Below the pieces are notes generated by a model. The model made no database searches and was not told the DNA's origin. It was given only the letters and a program-made list of their open reading frames with translations. A DNA stretch of 64,000 nucleotides from assembly GCA_050084985.1 (NCBI GenBank), contig JBITNC010000001.1:119598001-119662000 (forward strand), in the 5' to 3' direction. Shown here piece after piece: positions 11,740 through 26,021 of the stretch (position 1 is its first letter; every line of letters starts with the position of its first letter). This stretch comes from Nageia nagi (taxonomy: Eukaryota; Pinophyta). The translations under genes and the position numbers were made by a program.

Positions 11740-14349
11740 TGTAATGCGTCCACCTATTTTATACATTCAAAACTCTAAAATTTTATACCTAATTTTTTTA
11801 TTAGTTTAAACACTTGAAAGATAGAGGAATGGATTTAGGTGATCCACATGAGCTTCTTAATGCTACTAGCTAGTTAGCACCCACATGGAAAGATTGGATA
11901 AAGTTTGAATTATCTGATCCTAATTAAATCTCTTCTAGTATTCACTCCATAATGCTCATCCCATTGAGGAGACACCTTAAATGTGATCCCACCATTTACA
12001 CTTCATGAACTATGTAGTAGATATTTTGAACATGATGTAGCAGTTTCCTACTTAGGGCCCATATCACCTGAGAGAATATACATTTACTAGGTTTCACATC
12101 CTCTCCAAATGATAACCATTTGACTCATAGGAGTAGATAATTTATCCTAAGAAAACTTTAATATGATCAAGAAACATCACTGTCTATGGAAAATTCATTA
12201 TACTCCTATGTGCTTAACTGTAAGTAGTATGAATACTAAATTACCTTCATCTAGTAACCATAGTTTTATAAATTACTATTTTTATCTAACACCCTATCAA
12301 GGACATGATACACTACCCTATCCATATCTATTAGCTAGGCTCACCATGGAATCTAGCATCCTCATGCCTGTATCTTGGGGAGCCATGGGTATTGAAACAA
12401 TACCCTTGAGTGTTTTTTATAGTCTACATAATTTTAAGCAATGTTATTAAGTAAAAACCATCCATGACCTAATGAATCTTAAAATAATTGGTCGTAGATC
12501 AATTATTAAGAATCTAAGTTCCATGTTCAAACTAAGCATGAGGTATTAAAGAAATTCATACTCTATGTTTAAAATCAATTAGCAAACTATTTGTAGGAAG
12601 ACAAAAAAATTATTTAATAAGTCACATAAGATATCTGGAAGTACTATAAATATCCCATACACATGGTACTATGTAATTAATACTATATAAAATTTCTCAT
12701 ACTAGTGTCTAGTAACATGCCTTGAGATGAGACTAAAGTTAGCTACTGTTATAAAGGAAGTGTAGCACAAAGTGGTCCACACTCAAGGAATATTCTTTTA
12801 AAATGTTGTTTAGCAAGGGAGGTTCAACTAATGAATATTCTACATCATTTTTGTTCATGATCGAATCCATTTAATAGTCTCCTTTTTGGTCAAATTAACT
12901 CATGTACTATACTATAAGATCAATAATGTATTTATGAATTGATATTAGGGTTCAACATACACCTATAGACTTGATTGATAAATTATCATACTATAAAGTA
13001 ATTTGTTTACTAATCTCCTTTAATCCATTATCAATCCCACTTGATTGACTATCCAATCCTTTAAGAGGTAACATTTACTAAAGATGCTAATGTCCATTTT
13101 TAATATCTTATATATTCCCAATTTGATCCCATATCGATCCTTATTGAAATTTTAGGATTCCTAAGATTCAACATCTTTTTTTTCCTCAATGAGAACTATA
13201 TTGTGTGTCCTAAGAATATTAGAGTTATCTTGTTAAAATTTCACATACCAAATATTAATGTAGTAAATTCTTATCCCATCTACAAGGAATTAGGTTTAAT
13301 AGAAACCTATATAGATTGTTCATGATGATTAATTTCCTTTATCCCTTTCTATTATTTCAATTTATTAGTAAGGTGTAAAATTAAACACATTCACCTAATT
13401 AAGTTAGGGTATATCTTTACTACCCTAATGAGTTTTACTTACCCTAATAATTAGACTTATAACTATTCTTATAACAAATTCCATTTGATCATTCATTTAC
13501 AAGCATAAAATAAATCCTTAGATTTCGATGTTATCCTACTAAAATTTTCTTCTTGTATTACAACTCTTCTTTACAAATTATATTTTATCTTGAGACCATA
13601 CTAAGGTAATGGAATTCTTACTCATAATAGAAGGTTAAGTTAGGGATTACACTTTTTTTATTTAACATATTATTATTTAATAAGATACCTTAAATACTAT
13701 TTAATAAATAGCTTGTAAGGAATCTAAATTATTTCTAAGAACCCATTTAAGCTCTAATTAGAATAAATACTTATTAAAGTAAAATCTAAAATATTACATG
13801 AAAACTCCATCAATTGATAATACAAAGTTATTACATAAGGAGAATAAAATAAGGTAACCTTGATTATTTAATAAGGGTCCCTTTTACAAAATTAAATATG
13901 GTAAATACATAAAAATGATCTAAAGAGTCTTCAATGCATCTTGTATTTGATGTATATTCTTCTTCATTTTTGAGCTTATTTCCAAGGATCAAGGTGATAG
14001 GATCAAGTACTAGGAAAGATTTAGAGTTTGAGGATCAGGACAAACCATTATGAATTCTTGACCCTAATGCAATTGTAATTTAACTATGTGGTTTCTAACT
14101 CATTAAAATCATTATGTGGACCTTAATATGTTTTTAAATCATTTCAAGGACTACCTCCCTTCCTTGGTCACATGGTTTTATGATTAAAATAATACCCATT
14201 ATTGCCATTTCATACTAAAAATACATTTTCATCCTTTGATTATTAATAATTAAATGATGCTTCATTGCCTATTAAAAGTAGAACAATTTTTTCTCATCAT
14301 ACAAAATGAAACCATTATATTATATACTACGTGAAATGAATGACTTCTA

Positions 14350-14353
<4 letters not shown>

Positions 14354-14388
<35 letters not shown>
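14354..14388. repeat. (TA)n microsatellite in LTR A
   Basis: Uninterrupted TA dinucleotides. Copies B and C lack a tract of this length here. Confidence 0.95.
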
Positions 14389-14390
<2 letters not shown>

Positions 14391-15060
14391 CATTCTCCAA
14401 AATAACATCTCATCTAATTTAATTGATTTTAAACTTTATTACTTCACATGTTGGTCTCTAGCTAATACCATTGAATTCTATGGGTTAAAATAAGTCTTTT
14501 ACTCATAAGTGCATGTTGATGGGCTATGGAGGCTCAATCTAGAAAGGAGACCCTTACCAAGCTATGAGTATAACTAAAATAGGTGTCTAGCTAATAAACC
14601 ATATGCTTGAGTAAGAAAGTGTAACATTGTCCAAAATATTATCACACTAATCCAAAATGAATAATACATAGTAATGTTCTTGAGACAAGCATAATACTCT
14701 TGGAGGAATTAAATACCACATATTATGTCATTCTTTAAAATTACTATGATAAAGCAAGACTCTAAAACCTTTCTCAACATATTTATGACATGCACCATCA
14801 TGGGAGTTCGAGGAGGTATGGAGGTCCATCGAAGAGTAGTTGAAATGGTTTCTCAATAGATATTATGGTTGCAAATGCCAGTATGTGAGGAATACACAAG
14901 CCCAAGAATCATTTGACATTAAGCATATTTTAGGACTAAAATGATGGTAGGATACATACCAAATGGATTATATGAAAGGGAGTAAAGAGAGAAACTTTGC
15001 AATATTTTCTATCAATCTTTCAGCATGTGCTATCGCATGAGATCTATATGAAGGTATGGT

Positions 15061-15326
15061 ATCTTACCATCATAGTCCATAAAACTTACTTAACATGGCT
15101 ATGGTTGAATAATTATTGAACCTTGTATCATTTATAGGCCTTCGTAACCATAATATTTGATGAGAAACCATTTTCAAATACTCTTATATGGAAATCCATA
15201 TAGGAGTATTTGAAAATGGTTTCTCATCAAATATTATGGTTACGAAGGCCTATACATGATACAAGGTTCAATAATTATTCAACCATAGCCATGTTAAGTA
15301 AGTTTTATGGACTATGATGGTAAGAT
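15061..15326. repeat. Near-perfect foldback, 132-bp arms
   Basis: Arms 15061-15192 and 15195-15326 are reverse complements with two mismatches and a 2-base centre (AA). The right arm aligns with the ordinary LTR sequence of copies B and C (near 25010-25140 and 30890-31040). The left arm is the extra, inverted copy. A transcript would form a long, almost perfect hairpin. Confidence 0.93.
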
Positions 15327-16909
15327 ATACATAAAATTGGTTATCCTAAAAAGTGAAAAATGCTCCAAATTAAATCTTGACTCTATAACTTTTTCCAACA
15401 TTTTTCCAGTGTGTGCCTTCATTGAATTTTCAATAAGAAGGTTTGTAAATCTACCAAAGTGTAGTTAAAATGGTTTTACATCAAATATTATGGACATGAG
15501 TACTCAAATAGCTGATCATGCAAAATGTGGGAGAACACACAAGTCCTAAGAATGGTTATGTAATGCAAACAATGGTTCATGGATTGTAATGCTCGTATTT
15601 TACACATAAACAAATGTAATCTCATGGAATGCAATTGTCTAGAGATTATTTAAAAGGGGGGAAATATTGGAGCATAAGAAAGGTCTTTTAATTTAATAAA
15701 TTTATCTTTTTCATACCAAACAAATAAAGGTGTTTAAATTGAACTTTTTATACCAAATTTGAAGTACATGATCCCCTCTAACAAGACAAGAGTACAAACC
15801 TCAATGCCAAATTTCAAATAAAATAATATTATGTATTTTCATCAATAATAATATTAATATTAAAATTAAAATTTACCCTCATATATATATATATATATAT
15901 ATATTTAACAAACACTCATTTCTTCAAAGCATACCTAGTAATATTAAGAAAACCTTATCTTAGCTAGACAATATTACAAAATAAAAAAGGCAAGCACCCA
16001 GATTTGAGAGAGGGTTTCTTTTCTCCACATAACTCTAAACCCAAAGTTTAAGAGTAACAATAATGAAATGATAGTAGATGTTTTTTCTAATATTCCACCC
16101 CTCCTATTTATAGCCGAGGAGGTTCAAGTATGTCCAAATGAACATCTACTCATCCCTTTAATAATTTTTGTGGTAGGTCTTATTAAAGTTGTTAATGAGT
16201 GTAGTGGTATTAAATACTTTGGGATTTTTTAATATTAAATGATAAAATAAGGCCAATTATTTCCCATAACTAACACAAAGAAACAAAATAAGTAGGGCCA
16301 TACCTCAATTATTTTCATAAACCATTAAATACCTTATAATATCACAAAGTGACCTTAGTCCTTTCTAATTTTTTTTTTCACTTTAATTTACTACCAACTA
16401 TAAGTAAAAATTTGAATTCAAAAGAAGAGAATATTCCTTGCCCTCCCTTTTTGAATTTAAATTATGAAGATTCATAGTAGGAAATTAATCACACATTTTA
16501 CTTGCAATGGTCACCTAGTTCTGTAGGATAAATTGTTAATCCACACACATTCACAAACACACATTCATCATGAAAATTGACATCCATGACTAATTATTCT
16601 ACCATGCAACTACATGATTTATGATGGTGATTAGGGTTTGTCAAAGAACCAATGCCAATCATTTCCTCACTCTTACCCTTCAATTTTTATCACCAATTCA
16701 CCCTTGGTTCCTTGGGTCTTTTCCCACACTTTTCATCTCAATTTTAACCTATGATCTATGTCAAAAATATTGAAACCAACATCAAATTGACATAAATAAA
16801 GCATATCATTTTTCAAAACTTATCATCATATGGCATAATTCAAACTTAATTTCATTCAAATCCTCGACAGTGCTTAAGTCTTAATAGTGCAATTAGGTGG
16901 GTTGTTACA

Positions 16910-18909
16910 TACTACCACCCTTTAAAGGAACATAGTCCCTCGTGTTCTTAAATACATTCACAATATAATCACAAAGTTTTAAAAATATTTCACATAATCA
17001 AGAAAACAAATAAGGAAATTATTTTCTCATGGTGGATTCAACTTCCCAAGTGGAAGATGATTCAATATACTTATCCTACTATACTAGACACTTATTAATC
17101 TCTCAATTTCTTAGTTTCTTAGTTCTAAAAGATAGAATTCTAGTAGGAAGAACTTCAACATCATCAAGGTCTAACATCTATAAATCAAAAAAATCCAACA
17201 CATGAGAAAGGTCACCAACATATTTTCTCAACAAAGAGACATGAAAGACATCATGCATTTTTGATAAACTTGGTGGCAAAGCAAGTTTGTAGACAACTGG
17301 ACTCTTCTTTTCAACTATCTCAAAAGGAAAAACAAATTAGGGATACAATTTAGTAGACTTTATGGCACTTTTAATGGGTATGGCTCATAAATATACTTTG
17401 TTAACCAAAGCAAATTCTCAAGGAGTTCTCTTAAGATTAGCATAACTCTTTTGTTGATCGAAAGCTTCCTTCAACTTTCATCGAATGGACTTTAGATGTA
17501 CCTCCATTTGCTTTAACATTTTAGGCTAAATCATCACTCAATCTTCCCAATTATTCTAAGATAAAGGATTCTTGCATCTCCTTCCATAGAGAACCTCAAA
17601 AGGAACCATTCCCAAAGATGAATGATATCCATTATTATAAGTAAATCTAACTAAGTAGAGGTAATCATCCCATTTAGTCTTTTACTCCATGCAATACATT
17701 CTAAGCATGTCCTTAAGGAATCTATTCACTCATTTAGTTTTCCCATTTATATCAAGATGATATGATAAACTTATATTCAATTTCATTCCCAATGGCTTGT
17801 GCAATTATTTCCAAAATACAAAGGTGAACTTTGAATCTCTATCTAAGATGATCACCTTAGGAAACCCATGCAATCTAAAGATTTCATGGGTAAATTTATT
17901 TGCTACTATAGGGGCATCATTAGTGGTGTTACTCGGTATAAAATATGCTACCTTGGTCAATCTTTCAACCACTACTAGAATTGAGTCATGATGGAATCTA
18001 TTTTTTGGTAAACCAATAATAAAATCCATTAAAATCACTTACCATTTATATGTAGGAACATTATGTGGATATAAATATCCATGTAGATAATGATGTTCTA
18101 CCTTCACACTTTCTAACATTCAATACATCTTGCTACAAATTCAGCTATGTCCTTTTTCATTCCATCCCAATAAAAATCTCTATTTTAGGTCTCCTCTCAT
18201 CTTCGTACCTCCTAAATGTGCTACATATGGGGAATGATGAGCTTCTTGCATGATTAAATTTCTCAAATTTTCCTTCTCTAGGATGACTAATCTATCCTTA
18301 AAATATAAAAGTACATCTTTTTTAGTGAAATCTTGAGATGATGGGGTACCTTTCCTTATCAATTCTTGAATGGATTTGTAATATGGGTCTTCTTGCTATA
18401 AATATTTTAATTGATCAAACAAGTCAAAGTTACTTCTTGTAATGGCATTGACATGTCTTCTACAAATCAAAAAAATATACCACTTTGTTCTCCTTTCCTT
18501 TGATGTATTCAATGCTAAAATCATATTCAACTAAGAATTCCATCCATCATCTTTGCCTAGCATTTAGATCCGATTGAGTGAAAAGGTATTTCAAACTTTA
18601 GTGATCTATTTCAAGTTTGAAAGGCTTTCCTAAAATATATTTTCTCCACATTTTGAGTACATGAACTACATCTATTAATTCAATATCATGAGTCACATAG
18701 TTTAGCTCATGTGTTTTCAATTTTCTAGATTCATATGCTATTGGATTTCCATTTTGTGATAACACGCCACCCAAACCTTCTAGTGAAGCATATGTGCATA
18801 CTACAAAATCATCATGTGGGTTAAGGATAGTACTAAGAACTAGTGCTATGGTAAGTCTTTCTTTCAAATTTATGAAAGCTTTTTCACATTTTTCTATCCA
18901 TTTGAACAC
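16910..18909 (-). pseudogene. Tekay-like RNase H, integrase and chromodomain
   Basis: On the minus strand, 18598-18909 is RNase H-like (Y-A-S-L-E-G-L-G-G-V-L and Y-V-T-H-D-I-E-L). 18180-18362 is the integrase zinc finger start (E-A-H-H-S-P-Y-V-A-H-L-G-G). 17805-18038 is the integrase core (M-D-F-I-I-G-L-P, F-I-P-S-N-T-T, R-L-H-G-F-P, D-R-D-S-K-F). 17030-17160 is a chromodomain (V-L-P-T-R-I-L, then T-W-E-V-E-S-T-M). The frame ends just before the purine tract with P-L-K-G-G-S-M and a stop. Domain order RT, RH, INT, chromodomain defines a chromovirus. Many stops and frameshifts. Confidence 0.88.
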
Positions 18910-18949
18910 CTTATTTTTCTTTTGAAGACTAGTGATGGGATTGGTTATC

Positions 18950-19640
18950 TTTGAAAAATCATTGAGAAATCTTCAATAGTACCTAGCTAATCCCATAAAA
19001 CTCCTCACTTCAATCACATTTGTTGGTGTAGGCCAACTCATTATTGCTTCTACTTTCTTAAGATCAACTTAAATTTATTCTATAGAGATGATGTGACCTA
19101 GATACTGAATTTGGAAAACATAGAAGTTATACTTTGATAATTTTCTATATAATTGATTTCTCCTCAACACTTATAGATCTAACCTTAGATGATGATTATG
19201 ATCTTCCTCATTATTTGAGTAGATGAGGATATCATATAAAAATACTAATACAAACTTTTCTAGGTAATCTCAATAAACATTATTCATCAAGTTCATGAAT
19301 GTTTTAGGGGCATTTGTTAAACCAAAAGGTAATACAACAAAATCATAGTGTCCATACCTAGTTTTAAAAGTGATCTTATGGGTGTCTAATCCTTTAATTC
19401 TCAAGATATGGTATCCTGATCTCAAATCTATCTTGAATAAAATAGCAACATCTTCGAGTTGATCAAACAAATCATCAATCCTAGGTAAAGGATACCTATT
19501 CTTGATGGTGATCTTATTCAACATCCTATAATCAATACACAACCTCAAAGTTCCATCTTTCATTTTCACCAACAACATAGGAGCACCCCATAGTGATACA
19601 CTTGATTTTATCAACCTTTTTTCTAACAAATATTATAATT
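18950..19640 (-). pseudogene. Tekay-like reverse transcriptase
   Basis: The minus strand 19629-19270 gives 119 open residues with [24 protein letters not shown] and [12 protein letters not shown], all diagnostic of Ty3/gypsy RT. The catalytic box follows at about 19215-19260 as L-Y-D-I-L-I-Y, where the usual F/Y-x-D-D has lost one aspartate. After it come Y-L-G-H and S-F-M-G-L-A-R-Y-Y toward 18960. The enzyme would copy element RNA in cytoplasmic particles. It cannot be active as read. Confidence 0.92.
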
Positions 19641-20019
19641 GTACCTTCAACTCCTGCATCTTAATGGTATTCATTCTATATGGGGTTCTATAAATAGGTT
19701 CAGATCTTAGAACTAAATCTATCAAAAAGTCAAATTCTCATTTTGGGGGTAATCCAAGTAGATCTTTAGGAAACACATCTTTGAATTCTCTTAACATATG
19801 GTACTTACTTAGCAAATCTACCTCCTTATCCTCTTATTCCACTTCCTTAACCTTAATTACATAAATAATTTCCCATTTTCTAATGCATATTTTAACTTGC
19901 ATAGTTGTGATTAAATGAGGTTCAAAAGATCCTAGATCATTATACACCCTATATCAATTTTGAGATAATCAATGTATTCTATCCATCTTTCCTAAAATTC
20001 AATTAAATCTTTGTAGGTA

Positions 20020-20300
20020 ATCAACCAATCCATGCCTAAGATGATATCGTAAGAGGCTAGGAAAATCACATACAAATCCCACATAATATATGCTTTGGGT
20101 AATTCTAGTTCAACATCCCTAAATCATTTTCGAATAGGGTTTTTTTGACTTGATCCAAAATCCATTTGCCACCCATTTTCCAAAAATTTTGGTACCTTTG
20201 ACATGTCCTTAACTAAGAAATTTAAAATAAAACTATCAGTAGCACCAAAATCTATAAAAAATGTAAAATATTTATTAGAAATTTCACCAAGGATTTAGAG
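20020..20300 (-). pseudogene. Tekay-like aspartic protease
   Basis: The minus strand reads F-I-D-F-G-A-T-D-S-F-I, where the family has D-S-G-A-T-H-S-F-I, and about 60 residues later I-I-L-G-M-D-W-L, the usual second motif. The active-site serine is replaced by F. It lies between the gag zinc knuckle (about 20370) and RT, as expected. Confidence 0.85.
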
Positions 20301-20369
20301 AGATGTAGCTTATCCTCTATTCTATTTTGATCCAATAGCTACAAAGATTTGATGCTCTTTGGGTGGATC

Positions 20370-21768
20370 TATCTTCAAGGAATACTGATTGGCATAATGA
20401 GATCCACCATAATTCTAGAATCCATCTTAAGGAGCTTCCTTTTTTTTCATGAAACTTATCCTTCAATACATATTGATTGCCTCTTTGATTTGGAAACCTT
20501 TCACCATGGTTTTTGAAACCTTGATTTCTATTTCTAGGATTCTAATGTTGCTTATGAAACTACTAATTCTTCCTTTAGAAATACTTCTTCTTATAACCCC
20601 TATTTCCAAGTGGTCTCTTCTCAAATCTAAAGTGCTTACCATCCTTGTAACCTTGATTATATTATTTAACCTTCTTGTTGCTTTTCTGCTATGCTTGATG
20701 CTCTACATTGTGATTCTTCCAATGGATTTCCTTATCTTTTTCATCTGGAAGCTTGTAATTTACAAAGGTTTTCTTGATACCTAAGTTACTTTCTTTCCTT
20801 TTGGCAAGGTCATACACCTCTTCAAGCATTTTGGGATTTGATACATTTACTATTATCTTGATCTTGGGATCTAACCCCACAAGGTATCTATGCACCTTCA
20901 TATGATTCTTATCTTCTAGAATGTACTTAATAAGTCTAACAAATATCTAATGATAACTCTAAACACTCATGGATCCTTACTAAAAAGTATAATATTCTTT
21001 ATACTTTATATAATAGTAAACTTGAGAAATGAATCCCTTATGAAATGTTGCAATAAATTTTAGCCACTTTAGGTATTGGATCCCATGCTCAATCTTATAC
21101 GTATTTCACCACTCTAGAGCAATAATCTAAAAATCGTATATAATCCATACTATTTTGGTCTTTGAAAATACATTTTTCATCAAGAAGTAGTTTTTTTCTT
21201 CTCCTAACCATACTTTTGCTTATTTTCCTTCATGGTTACCATTAAATTTTAGGATCTACTCTTTCTTAATATTTGCTGTAAGTTCTAGTTCAATTCTTGC
21301 CTAGATCTAATCATCCATCCCTTTAGGTCTTGCTTGTCCTAGAACATGCTTTTCTCTTGGAGGTTCACCATGTGGATTTAGTATATTATTTATTATCTCT
21401 AGTTTCTTTGCGACCTACTCTTGTAATATCATGATGGTTTCTTCTCCTCTATTATTCTAGATGGAACAAATTGAATAACTCTCATTCTCATTGCTAGGAA
21501 CCCTTCTATTATCATTCCTCATTATTCTATTTTTGTCATTTTGATTGCTAACATTTTTTTGGTTTTTACTGGAATTGGTATTCATAAGAAGGCCATTTTT
21601 AGTACCTTTTCATTGGATGCATGAAGCTCATTTTACACATCTTGTAATTTCCATAATCTGAGTACACCAAATGATATTGTTATTAGGCTCAAGCATACTC
21701 ATCTTGACTTCCTAAATTCCTATAGCAAATGAATTGTAGACCATAGGCTAGAGAGTTTGAACTTTATT
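20370..21768 (-). pseudogene. Tekay-like gag
   Basis: The minus strand contains the Ty3/gypsy gag pattern: W-x-x-F/I segments, then F/Y-L-V-G-L-D-P-K-I-K with a run to M-L-E-E-V-Y-D-L-A-K-R-K-E-S (20689-20901), and a degenerate zinc knuckle G-G-S-H-Y-A-N-Q near 20380. Gag would form the particle and bind RNA. It is frameshifted. It aligns over its length with the gag copies at 26022-27444 and 34238-35647. Confidence 0.82.
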
Positions 21769-21780
21769 CTTTGATACCAA
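21769..21780 (-). promoter_or_regulatory. Primer binding site
   Basis: The minus strand reads TTGGTATCAAAG directly next to the LTR end TTACA. It resembles the plant initiator-tRNA-Met site TGGTATCAGAGC with one or two changes. Equivalent sites are at 27433-27444 (minus) and 34238-34249 (plus), where the last reads TTGGTATCAAAGC. Confidence 0.85.
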
Positions 21781-24700
21781 TGTAATGCATCCACCTATTT
21801 TATACATTAAAAACCCAAAAATTTTAGACCTAATTTTTTTTATTAGTTTAAACACTCAAAAGATCTAGGAATGGATTCAACCAATCCACATGAGCATGTC
21901 AATACTACTAGCTAGTTAGAACCCATATGCTAAGATTGGATAAATTCTAGAATATCATACCTTGATTAAATCTTATCTAGTGTTAACACCACAATGCTCA
22001 TCCCATTTAGGATATGCCTTAAATATGATCCACCATTTCCACTTCATAAACTATGTAGCAAAAATTTTGTTCATGACATAATGGTTTCCTACTTAGGACC
22101 CATATCACCAGAGAAATGTAAATCCACTAGGTTTCACATCATCTCCTGATGATAAACCTCTGACTCATAGGAGAAAATAGTTTATCATAGGAAAACTTCC
22201 TTATGAGAAAAAAGTATCACTGCCTATGGAACAATCATCATACTCCTATGTGCTTAACTGCAAGTAGTATAACTAATAAATTATCTTCATCTAGTAATCA
22301 TAGTTTTATCAAATACTATCCTCATCAAAAACTCTATCAAGGATATGAGATTTTAGCTTACCCATATCTATTGTCTAGGCTCACCATTGAATCCAACATC
22401 CCCATGCCCATATCTTGGGGAGCCATGGGTTTCGAAATAATACCCTCAAGTGGTTTTTATAGTATAATTAATTTTAAGAAAAGTTATAAAATAAAAATAA
22501 CTCATGACCTAATAAATCTTAAGATAATTGATCCCAAATAAATTATTAAGAATCTAAGTACAACGTTCATACTAAGCATGAGGTATTAAAGAAACTCATA
22601 CTCTGTATTTAAAATCAATAAGAAAAGTGTATGAAGAAAGACTTAAAAAAACTTATTTAGGAAGTCACACAAGATATTTGGAAGTGCTACAAATATCCCA
22701 TATGCATGGTACTACATAATTAATACTACTTTATAACATTTCACATACTAGTGTCTAGTAATGTGCCTTGAGGTGACACTAAAGTTAGCTACTACTATAA
22801 AGGAAGTGCAATGCAAAGTGGTCCACACTCAAGGAATATTCTTTTGGAATGTTGTTTAGTGAGGGAGGTTCAACTAACAAATATTCTACATCATTTTCCT
22901 TCATTATTGAATCCATCCAATAGTCTCCTTTTTATTCGAATTGACTCATGTACTATACTATAATATCAATTATGTATTTATGAATTGATATTAGGGTTAA
23001 ACATACATGTCTAGACTTGATTGATAAATTATCATACTACAAAGTAATTCTTTACTAAACTCCTTTGATCTATTATCAATCCCACTTGATTGACTATCCA
23101 ATCCTTCAAGAGGTAACATTTACTAAAGATGCTAATGTCCATTTGTAATATCTTATATATTCCTAATTTGATCCCATCTTGATCCTTATTGAAATTTAAG
23201 GATTCCTAAGATTCAACAACTTTTCCTTTTCCTCAATGACAACTAAATTGGTGTGTCCTAAGGACATTAGAGTTACCTTGTTAAAATTTCACCTACCCAA
23301 TATTAATGTACTAAATTCTTATCCCATATAAAAGGAATTAGGTTTAATATCAACCTATATAGATTTTTCATGATAATTAATCTCCTTTATCCCTTTCTAT
23401 TATTTCAACTTATTAGTAGGGTGTAAAATTAAACATATTCACCTAATTAAGTTAGGGTATATCTTTATTAACCTAATGAGTTTTACTTACCCTAATAATT
23501 AGACTTATAACTATATTATACCAATTTCCATTTGATCATTCATTTACAAGCATAAAATAAATCCTTGGATTTTGATGTTATCCTACTAAAATATTCTTCT
23601 TGTATTACAAATCTTCTTTATTATGAATTATATTTTATCTTGAGACCGTACTAAGGTAATGAAATTCATACTCATCATAGAAGGTTAAGTTAGGGATTAC
23701 ACTTTTTTGATGTAAGGTATTATTATTTAATAACCATTTAATAAATAACTTGTAGCAAATATAAATTATTTCTAAGAACCCATTTAGGTTTGAATTAGAA
23801 TAAATACTTGTTAAAGTAAAACCTAAAATATTAAATGAAAACTCCATCACTTGATAATACAAAGTTATTACATGAGGAGAAGAAAATAAGGTAGTTCTCA
23901 TTATTTAATAAGGGTCCCTTTTACAAATTTAAATATGGTAAATAAATCAAAATGATATAAAGAGTCTTCAATCCATCTTATCTTTGATGTAGATTCTTCT
24001 TTATTTTCAAGCTTCTCTCCAAGAATCAAGGTGATAGGATCAAGTACTAGGAAAGAGTTGGAGTTTGAGGATTAGGAAAACCCATTATGAATTCTTGACC
24101 CTAATGTAATTTTAATTTAACTATATGGTATATAACTCATTAAAATCATTCTATGGACCTCAAGAGGTTTTTAGATCTTTTCGAGGACTACCTTCCTTCT
24201 TTGGTCACATGCTTTCAAGATTAAAATAATACCCATTATTTCCATTTCATACTAAAAATACATATTTCATCCTTTGATTATTAATAATTAAATGATGCCT
24301 CATTGATTATTAAAATTAGAATAATTTTGTATGTACATTAAGCTATGAGTGGACATTAACAATCATCTAGTTTTTCTTTCATCCGAAAATGCCATCTATA
24401 TATACTGATATTATTTAATATGGACATTAAGCTCAAAGGAAATATTGATAAGGAAATTAATTATCTAAAAAATTTCCTTGATGCACAAAATAATATGGAA
24501 GAGTTTAAATAAAATAGGCATCTAGCTAATACACCATATGCTTGAGTAAGAAAGTGTAACATTTTCTAAAACATTATCATGCTAATCTAGAATGAATGAT
24601 ATGTAGTGAGTTTTTGAGATGGGAATAATACTCTTAGAGGAATTAAATACCATATATTATATAATTCCTAAATATTACTATGATAAATCTAGACATTGAA

Positions 24701-26021
24701 TCCTTTTTCAACATATTTCTAATATATGTTGTCGTGGGAGTTTGATATTGAGGTATGGAGGTCCATCAAAGTGTAGCTAAAATGGTTTCTCAATAGATAT
24801 TTTAGTTACAAATGCTAGTATGTGAGTAATAAACAAGGCTTGGGAATAATTTAAATTTAAGCATATTTTTGGATTGCAATGATGGTAGGATATGCACCAA
24901 GTGAACTATATGAAATGGCATGCAGAGCCAAACTCTATAACCTTTGCTATTAATATTTGGGCAATGTTACCATGCGACCTCTAGATGAAGGTATGGAGAT
25001 GCATATAAGAGTATTTGAAAATGGTTTCTCATCAGATATTATGGTTGTGAAGGCCTTTACATGATACAAGGTTCAAGAATTATTTAACCACAAGCATGTT
25101 AACAAGTTTTATGGACTATTATGGCAAGATATGCACAAAATTGGTTATCCTAAAAAATGTGTAATGCTTTAGATTAAATCCAGAATCTAAAACTATTTCC
25201 AACATTTTCCACAATGTGCCTTCATGGAAGTTTTAAGAAGTTTTGGAGATCTAACAAAGAGTAGTTAAAATGGTTTTACATCAAATATTGTGACTATGAG
25301 TACTCAAATAGTTGAGTATACAAAACATGGGAGAACACACAAGTACTAAGAATGGTTATGTAATGCAAACAATGATTTATGGATTGTATTGCTCACATTT
25401 TACACACAAATAAATGTAATGTCATGGAATGCAATTATCCAAATATTATTTAAAAATAGGTAAATATCAGAGCATAATAAAGGTCTTATCATTTAATAAA
25501 TTGATCTCTATCATAGCAAACAAATAAAGGTGTTCAAATTGAAATTTTATTTTACCAAATTTGAAGTACATGATCCCCTCTAACAAGACAAGAGTACAAA
25601 CTTCACATGCCAACTTTCAAATAAAGCAATATTATGTCTTTTTATCAATAATAATATTAATATTATCATTTACCCTCATATATATATATATATACAAAAA
25701 TATTTAAAAAACACTCATTTCTTCAAAGCATACCTATCCATATCAAGAAAACCTTATATTAGCTAGACAATATTTCAATATCAAAAAGGAAAGCACTTAG
25801 ATTTGAGAGAGGGCTTCTTTTCTTCATGTAGCTCTAAACCCAAAGCTTGATAATAGTATTAATGAAATGATAGTAGATATTTTTCCTAATGTTCCACCTC
25901 TCCTATTTATAGCTAAGGAGGTTCAAGTATGTCCAAATGAATATCTACTCATCCCTTTAATAATTTTTATGGTAGGTCTTATTAAAGTTGTTGAAGAGTG
26001 TAGTGGTATTAAATACTTTGG
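21781..26021 (-). repeat. Tekay/Del-like LTR, copy B (U3 start deleted)
   Basis: It begins TGTAATGCATCC at 21781 and aligns with copy A to about 16221, but stops at 26021 where gag sequence follows directly. It therefore lacks about 690 bp of U3. It serves as the 5' LTR of the full internal region below and adjoins the gag copy above. Bases 22925-23635 are nearly identical to 28580-29290 in copy C. Confidence 0.9.

Larger units (their letters stand above)
11740..16909 (-). repeat. Tekay/Del-like long LTR, copy A (3' LTR)
   Basis: It runs from TGTAATGCGTCC (11740) to GTTACA (16909). On the minus strand it starts TGTAACAACCCACC and ends TTACA, the usual TGTAAC...TTACA LTR ends of the Tekay/Del lineage. 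A purine tract (AAAGGGTGGTAGTA on the minus strand, 16910-16923) abuts the start. Its 5170 bp align with copies B to E from 11740 up to about 16221. The remaining 690 bp of U3 are found only here. It also carries a private 132-bp inverted duplication (15061-15326) and TA repeats at 14354-14388 and 15883-15904. Confidence 0.85.

Noticed and set aside
12163-12450. Frames repeated at 12163-12450, 22203-22541 and 33427-33813 with similar proteins
   Set aside because: The likeness comes from homologous positions in the long Tekay-like LTRs (A, B, D). They lie in LTR sequence, show no domain and carry no common intact start, so a conserved LTR gene is not supported.
16210-16240. LTR A ending at about 16227, where homology to LTR B stops
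   Set aside because: The TGTAAC end and purine tract at 16909-16923 show the true LTR start; the break in homology is a deletion in B, not an LTR border.
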